NCBI RefSeq assembly: GCF_001641615.1
Contig: NZ_LRRU01000018.1
Coordinates: 186,001-250,000, forward strand
Direction of reading: 5' to 3'
DNA: 64,000 nucleotides
From: Pseudoalteromonas gelatinilytica
GTDB taxonomy: Bacteria > Pseudomonadota > Gammaproteobacteria > Enterobacterales > Alteromonadaceae
The notes below the pieces were generated by a model. That model had not been told where the DNA came from and ran no database searches. It worked only from the letters and a program-made list of their open reading frames with translations. Of the stretch, positions 59,579-64,000 are shown piece after piece. How positions within the stretch are numbered: the first letter of the stretch is position 1; the number at the start of each line of letters is the position of its first letter. Position numbers and translations under genes: made by a program.

Positions 59579-59774
59579 CTGTCTCCTACGACGCGGACTT
59601 TGCGACTCATCAAGTATAGCGTTTGTTTGTTACTTCGCCGATGTGAGATTGACGTGTAATCAGTGTGTTTTACTTGGCGCTAAAATAAGCTGTTGATGAT
59701 TCGCACACTTTGGGTCGCTATCATATACCAGCAGGGCAGAAAAATTAAGTTACTCGGCCTTTAAAATTGGCAAT
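59579..59774. other. Short gap between gluQRS and pcnB
   Basis: 196 bp. It holds the pcnB ribosome site (59583-59587). Nothing else was recognised; a promoter for pcnB is possible. Confidence 0.35.
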
Positions 59775-60719
59775 TTATTTTTCAATAGTAACAAAGTCAC
59801 AAAAAGGAGAGTTTGGATTTTCGCTGACCTGTATTTCTTGCACCTTTGGGATGTGTTCAAGACGGTAAGTTTCCACTGCCCAAGCTAACATTTGTTCGAT
59901 ATTTAACGATAAAAGAGCGCTTTCTGGCTTTAGTCCTAAAAAGCGAAAAGCATCGAACAAAGCGGGCTTAGGATCTGATTTTGCTATTGCGGGGGCGTAA
60001 TTTTGCTTTGATAACTTAAAACCCGGCTTAGCAACCGCTAAAGGTAGATGAGCGTAATCGGGCGCAGGTTTATTAAGCTGCTTAAATAAACTAAGTTGTC
60101 GTGCGGTTGGCTCTAGTAAATCAGCGCCGCGCACAACATGTGTTATACCTTGTGCAATATCGTCAACCACTACAACGAGTTGGTAGGCAAATAAACCATC
60201 GCTACGCTTTATTAAGTAATCTTCTTTGGCAAGTTGGCTATCAATACGCACCTCACCTTGAATTAAATCATGGTAGTGGCTGGTCGCAAATTGCTGGGTT
60301 AAACGCAGTGCTGAGTCAGAAAGCCCATGACTTTTATCTCGGCAATGGCCTTGGTAAATGCCCCCGATAGCTTTGATTTCTTTACGAGTGCAGTGACATG
60401 CATAAACTAGGTTTTGTGAGATTAGTTCATTAACAATAGCTTGATATTGCTCATGACGCTGGGTTTGGTAAATGACGGATTCGTCCCAATGTAGGCCGTA
60501 AGCTTCTAAGGTGTGTAATATATCGTCGCTAGCACCGCTGACAACACGCGTTGTGTCGATATCTTCAATGCGTACTAACCATTTTCCTTGATTGGCTTTA
60601 GCATCAAGGAAACTACCCACAGCCGCTATAAGTGAACCAAAATGTAATGGCCCAGAAGGTGATGGCGCAAAACGGCCACGATATTCACGCGTTGGCGTGT
60701 TAACGGCTGTGGTAGACAT
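59775..60719 (-). CDS. gluQRS: Glutamyl-Q tRNA(Asp) synthetase
   Basis: Attaches glutamate to queuosine in tRNA-Asp. The 314-residue GluRS-like protein lacks an anticodon domain. It has FAPSPSGPLHFGSLIAAVGS (HIGH-type), a zinc site (YACHCTRKEIKAIGG then YQGHC), and a KMSKS-like KLSKQNYAP. It lies 17 bp after dksA, as in E. coli. Confidence 0.94.
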   Translation of the reverse strand: MSTTAVNTPTREYRGRFAPSPSGPLHFGSLIAAVGSFLDAKANQGKWLVRIEDIDTTRVVSGASDDILHTLEAYGLHWDESVIYQTQRHEQYQAIVNELISQNLVYACHCTRKEIKAIGGIYQGHCRDKSHGLSDSALRLTQQFATSHYHDLIQGEVRIDSQLAKEDYLIKRSDGLFAYQLVVVVDDIAQGITHVVRGADLLEPTARQLSLFKQLNKPAPDYAHLPLAVAKPGFKLSKQNYAPAIAKSDPKPALFDAFRFLGLKPESALLSLNIEQMLAWAVETYRLEHIPKVQEIQVSENPNSPFCDFVTIEK

Positions 60720-60736
60720 GGGCTAATTAAAGGATA

Positions 60737-61180
60737 TTAACCGCGTCCAGATTGTTTTTCTTTAATTTCCGCAAGCGTTTTACAGTCTACACATAAATCA
60801 GCTGTAGGACGCGCTTCTAGGCGGCGGATACCAATTTCGATACCACAAGATTCACAATAACCAAAATCGTCTTCTTTGATTAATTGAATCGTTTTCTCAA
60901 TTTTCTTGATCAGTTTACGCTCACGGTCACGAGTACGAAGTTCTAATGAGAATTCTTCTTCTTGTGCTGCACGGTCTACTGGATCTGGAAAGTTAGCTGC
61001 TTCGTCTTGCATATGCGATTTAGTACGGTCTACTTCGTTACGTAAATCGTTACGCCAAGCTTCTAAAATTGTTTTAAAATGAGCACGTTGTGCATCATTC
61101 ATATACTCTTCACCTGGCTGTTCTTGATATGGTTCCAACCCGGCCTGAGCCAATAACCCTAGTTTTTTTTGGTCTGGCAT
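60737..61180 (-). CDS. dksA: RNA polymerase-binding transcription factor DksA
   Basis: Binds the RNA polymerase secondary channel and works with ppGpp. The 147-residue product has the coiled-coil tip NFPDPVDRA (D66 and D69) and a C4 zinc finger (C109, C112, C130, C133). It begins [20 protein letters not shown]; the upstream aggaga is an excellent ribosome site. Confidence 0.97.
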   Translation of the reverse strand: MPDQKKLGLLAQAGLEPYQEQPGEEYMNDAQRAHFKTILEAWRNDLRNEVDRTKSHMQDEAANFPDPVDRAAQEEEFSLELRTRDRERKLIKKIEKTIQLIKEDDFGYCESCGIEIGIRRLEARPTADLCVDCKTLAEIKEKQSGRG

Positions 61181-61432
61181 AACTTTCTCCTAAATCCTTA
61201 ATATTTTGCCCAGCGTTAGCCGGCGGCTATAAATAGCAGAATCATTAGATTGAGGCAAATTTATTTTTAATTAATCCTCTTGACCTCGGACTAATGATTG
61301 CTCAAATAATTATGGGCGGTGTTATAAGCCCTTAACTATCCGTAAATTTTTTAAATTTGCTAAGTTATATGGGCAAAAAAAAATAATACAACTTAAATCG
61401 TGCTTTTATTGTCGTTTTAGTAAAAGAGTAGC
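61181..61432. other. AT-rich gap upstream of dksA
   Basis: 252 bp between the sfsA stop and dksA start, likely holding the dksA promoter. Very AT-rich around 61320-61400. No hairpin terminator with a clear stem was found. Confidence 0.35.
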
Positions 61433-62152
61433 TTAGGCGATGAATGGGCATTTTTCCTGTATTTTTATCTCATCAGCATATATTTTTGCTTTGTAAGCAA
61501 TAACTTCAACGCCTTTTTCAATTGCATCAGTTAAAAGTTGTGCGTATTTAGGGTCAATATGAGTTGCCGCACTTACTTGGTTAATACCTTCATGTAAAAC
61601 AGCAAATAAAAGGACCGCACGATGTCCTTGCTGCACCATTTCGACAAGCTCTCGAAGGTGCTTTTGGCCACGCTCAGTTTTTGCATCGGGAAAATACCCT
61701 TGCCCAGACTGCGGCTCTGTTTGCGACAGTAAGGTCACTGACTTGACTTCAACATAACAATGAGGTTTTTGATCATCTGTTAATAAAAAGTCGATGCGGC
61801 TGTTTTCTTGGCCGTATTTTACTTCTGCAGCAATGGTTTGGTAGTTTGCAAGTTCAGCAATCGTGCCTGCTTCGAGCGCCTCTTGCACAACATTATTTGC
61901 TATAGCCGTATTTACACATATCAATTGGTTAAATTGGTTCTGGGTTAATTGCAGCGAATGAGGATATTTGCGTTTGGCATTATCGCTTGTTGAATAGAAA
62001 GCATTAAAGCCAGGCTCTGCACAGCCTGTCATTTTGCCGGTATTAGCGCAGTGAGCTGTAAACTCTTCTCCGTCAGCCGTTTTTAAGTCAGCTAAAAAGC
62101 GCTTGTAACGCTTAATTAAGGTGGCTGATTGTAATGCGGGAGTAAATTTCAT
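61433..62152 (-). CDS. sfsA: Sugar fermentation stimulation protein SfsA
   Basis: DNA/RNA-binding protein of unclear role, conserved upstream of dksA. The 239-residue product has the OB-like N-terminus [20 protein letters not shown] and the SfsA motif [16 protein letters not shown]. The PD-(D/E)xK-like core [10 protein letters not shown] is also present. Confidence 0.95.
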   Translation of the reverse strand: MKFTPALQSATLIKRYKRFLADLKTADGEEFTAHCANTGKMTGCAEPGFNAFYSTSDNAKRKYPHSLQLTQNQFNQLICVNTAIANNVVQEALEAGTIAELANYQTIAAEVKYGQENSRIDFLLTDDQKPHCYVEVKSVTLLSQTEPQSGQGYFPDAKTERGQKHLRELVEMVQQGHRAVLLFAVLHEGINQVSAATHIDPKYAQLLTDAIEKGVEVIAYKAKIYADEIKIQEKCPFIA

Positions 62153-62301
62153 AACTTTAAATAATTCGTTTTTCTTTATTGTATGTGATTCAAGACAAGG
62201 ATAGAACCAAACAGCATAACGCTATTTATCGCAAGCTGTTGGGAACTGACGAAGGCTGTAGTAAACTCAAGCAACATTTTTAGCGCAAAGAGTATTCTAA
62301 C

Positions 62302-63597
62302 ATGTCAGAAAAATTTCTAGTTCAACTTAGCGAGCAGGGCGCTGCCGCACATTGGGGCGAAAAAGCCGCTCTTTCTTTTACTGAACAAGGCGCAACTGTT
62401 CATCTAACTGAGCAAGATACACTTAAAAACGTACAAAAAGCAGCACGTACGTTAGCTAATCAAGGCTTAAAAAATATTGCGTTAGTAGGCGATGTTTGGT
62501 GCACTGAATCTCAATGGGCTTTCTATCAAGGCTTTGTTTCACCTAAGAATTTAGATGCGATTGAATTTGTTGAAAATGCAAAAACAGACAGCAAAGAATT
62601 AGCTTCTTTAAAGCAAGCAGCGACGTGGGCTCGTCAAATGATCAATGGCACAGCTGATGATATTTTCCCAGAAAGCCTAGCCGGTAAAGCGGCGGAGTTT
62701 ATTCAGTCATTAGCGCCTGAGCACGTAAGCTACCAAATCATTAAAGGTGATGCTTTATTGGAGCAACAGTGGATTGGTATTCACGCGGTAGGTCGTGGTA
62801 GTGAGCGTCCACCGGTATTATTAGCATTAGATTACAACCCAACGGGTGACGAGAACGCACCTGTTGCGGCTGCTTTAGTTGGTAAAGGCATTACGTTTGA
62901 CTCAGGCGGTTATTCTATCAAGCCAAGTGAAGGCATGTTAGGTATGAAGTGCGATATGGGTGGTGCTGCTACAGTAACTGCGGGCTTAGCGCTTGCTATC
63001 AGCCGTGGTATCAACAAACGCATTAAACTATTCTTATGTTGTGCAGAAAATCTTATTTCAGGTCATGCCTATAAACTTGGCGATATCCTTACTTATAAGA
63101 ATGGTACAACGGTTGAAATCGTTAACACTGATGCAGAAGGCCGTTTAGTGCTTGCTGATGGCTTAATGGCTGCAGGTGAGTCTGGTGCGCCATTAATCAT
63201 TGATGCAGCAACACTAACAGGCGCTGCGCTTGTTGCTGTTGGTCAAGAGTACAATGCATTGTTTGGTCTTGATAAAGAGCTTGTACGTGACGTACAAGAC
63301 TTTGCAGAGCAAGAAATGGAAGCCGCTTGGCCATTACCACTTGAAAAATGGCACCAACAAAACTGCCCATCGCCATATGCAGATACTGCAAATAGCCGTC
63401 CTCAAAAAGGCGGTGGTTACGGTGGCGCTTCTAATGCGGCTGGCTTCTTATCACGCTTTGTGCCAAATGAAGGCAAAGGTTGGGTGCATATTGACCTTGC
63501 GGCTGCATTTAACATGGGCAGCACAAGCGAGTGGGCTGCTGGCGCGACAACACAAGGTATGCGTACCGTTGCAAGAACATTACTAGAAAAAGCATAA
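62302..63597 (+). CDS. pepB: Peptidase B (M17 leucyl aminopeptidase family)
   Basis: Zinc or manganese aminopeptidase, 431 residues. The M17 metal site appears in ALVGKGITFDSGGYSIKPSE and MKCDMGGAATV, and the family signature NTDAEGRLVLADGL. PepB of E. coli is 427 aa and shares this layout, and the N-terminal domain is shorter than in PepA. It diverges from sfsA with 149 bp between starts. Confidence 0.93.
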   Translation: MSEKFLVQLSEQGAAAHWGEKAALSFTEQGATVHLTEQDTLKNVQKAARTLANQGLKNIALVGDVWCTESQWAFYQGFVSPKNLDAIEFVENAKTDSKELASLKQAATWARQMINGTADDIFPESLAGKAAEFIQSLAPEHVSYQIIKGDALLEQQWIGIHAVGRGSERPPVLLALDYNPTGDENAPVAAALVGKGITFDSGGYSIKPSEGMLGMKCDMGGAATVTAGLALAISRGINKRIKLFLCCAENLISGHAYKLGDILTYKNGTTVEIVNTDAEGRLVLADGLMAAGESGAPLIIDAATLTGAALVAVGQEYNALFGLDKELVRDVQDFAEQEMEAAWPLPLEKWHQQNCPSPYADTANSRPQKGGGYGGASNAAGFLSRFVPNEGKGWVHIDLAAAFNMGSTSEWAAGATTQGMRTVARTLLEKA

Positions 63598-63615
63598 GCA
63601 ATTATCTTTTTCATT

Positions 63616-63652
63616 AAGCCCTTTAACTTTGTCTAAGTTAAGGGGCTTTTTT
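63616..63652 (+). terminator. Terminator after pepB
   Basis: aagccctttaactt pairs with aagttaaggggctt (one G-T pair), followed by T residues. Confidence 0.85.
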
Positions 63653-63795
63653 GATCTAACAGGTAATTTTACAAACTGATACAAGCTTTTTTGAGTAAAT
63701 TAGTATAAAATCCCGCCCCACATTTTCTCATCCTGTGGTTAGTTTTTATTAAATTAGCTACACTTGAATGATCATTCACACTGGGGTCTCTATTT

Positions 63796-64000
63796 ATGTC
63801 AGATAAGTGCTATATCACTGCGCAGCAGCTTCTTGAAGATTCATTTCGTGTTGCGGCACAAGTTTATGAAGATGGTTTCCGTCCTGATTTCATCATTGGT
63901 ATTTGGCGTGGTGGTGCTCCAATTGGTATCGCAGTTCAAGAGTATTACGATTACAAAGGTATCGAAACTGACCATATCGCAGTACGTACTTCTTCGTATT
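63796..64000 (+). CDS. Phosphoribosyltransferase, partial at window edge
   Basis: The first 68 codons of a protein starting MSDKCYITAQQLLEDSFRVA. The segment DFIIGIWRGGAPIGIAVQEY is the type I PRTase nucleotide-binding start, as in hypoxanthine/guanine-type phosphoribosyltransferases. The start ATG at 63796 has weak upstream spacing. The remaining protein is outside the window, so the base specificity cannot be judged; a hypoxanthine phosphoribosyltransferase is the best guess. Confidence 0.8.
   Translation, partial: MSDKCYITAQQLLEDSFRVAAQVYEDGFRPDFIIGIWRGGAPIGIAVQEYYDYKGIETDHIAVRTSSY

Overview
This is a contiguous piece of a gammaproteobacterial chromosome, most likely Pseudoalteromonas or a close relative in the Alteromonadales. 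The evidence is low to moderate GC, gammaproteobacterial gene blocks (ftsB-ispD-ispF-truD-surE-pcm-yqaA-nlpD-rpoS; sfsA-dksA-gluQRS-pcnB-folK-panB-panC; epd-pgk-fba) and an acetate-uptake module of the CrbS/CrbR type. Nearly all coding regions are housekeeping genes. I see no prophage, insertion sequence, CRISPR array, tRNA or rRNA. The novelty lies mainly in the intergenic DNA and in a few regulatory details.

Layout. 1-3.3 kb: metK (cut by the window edge) diverges from tkt. 3.4-5.1 kb: REP-like hairpins and a small island of three unassigned AT-rich genes. 5.1-7.6 kb: ppnP, hpf and an NRAMP-like transporter. 7.8-9.8 kb (minus): a CoxE-like VWA protein and a MoxR ATPase. 9.9-11.4 kb: small conserved unknowns. 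11.4-17.8 kb: the ftsB to rpoS run, convergent with mutS (minus). 20.4-22.0 kb: pncC and recA, with a LexA box between the recA promoter hexamers. 22.5-26.0 kb (minus): a TonB-dependent siderophore receptor with a Fur-like site, and a DcaP-type porin. 26.3-42.7 kb: the acetate module (acs, crbR, crbS, a two-subunit sodium:solute symporter, a CBS/nucleotidyltransferase protein and a DEDDh exonuclease), interrupted by purU, a lipoprotein and a DUF2339 protein. 43.5-47.0 kb: epd-pgk-fba. 47.4-51.7 kb: a porin, phoB-phoR and a PstS-family protein with Pho boxes. 51.7-55.4 kb (minus): opgG-opgH. 55.7-62.2 kb (minus): a small lipoprotein, panB-panC, folK, pcnB, gluQRS, dksA and sfsA. 62.3-64.0 kb: pepB and the start of a phosphoribosyltransferase gene.

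How the genes work together. The acetate module is a coherent circuit: a transporter-fused histidine kinase and a NarL-type regulator sit beside the probable target genes acs and the symporter, whose upstream regions share a short motif. The phosphate block combines the PhoBR sensor pair with a PstS-family protein; the pstS upstream region carries PhoB-type 7-mers at 11-bp spacing. epd-pgk-fba supplies central carbon flux and is preceded by an unusual array of four 78-bp repeats.

Most notable observations: (1) pcnB seems to start at an ATT codon, as in E. coli, giving about 30 more residues than any ATG/GTG/TTG start; (2) 12 GATC sites in about 257 bp between fba and a porin, built from six iteron-like copies arranged three on each strand; (3) the four 78-bp tandem repeats before epd; (4) a family of word-built octamer arrays in three intergenic regions, with arms in inverted orientation, two of them around REP-like GTAG hairpins; (5) an NRAMP-fold transporter lacking both canonical metal-binding motifs.
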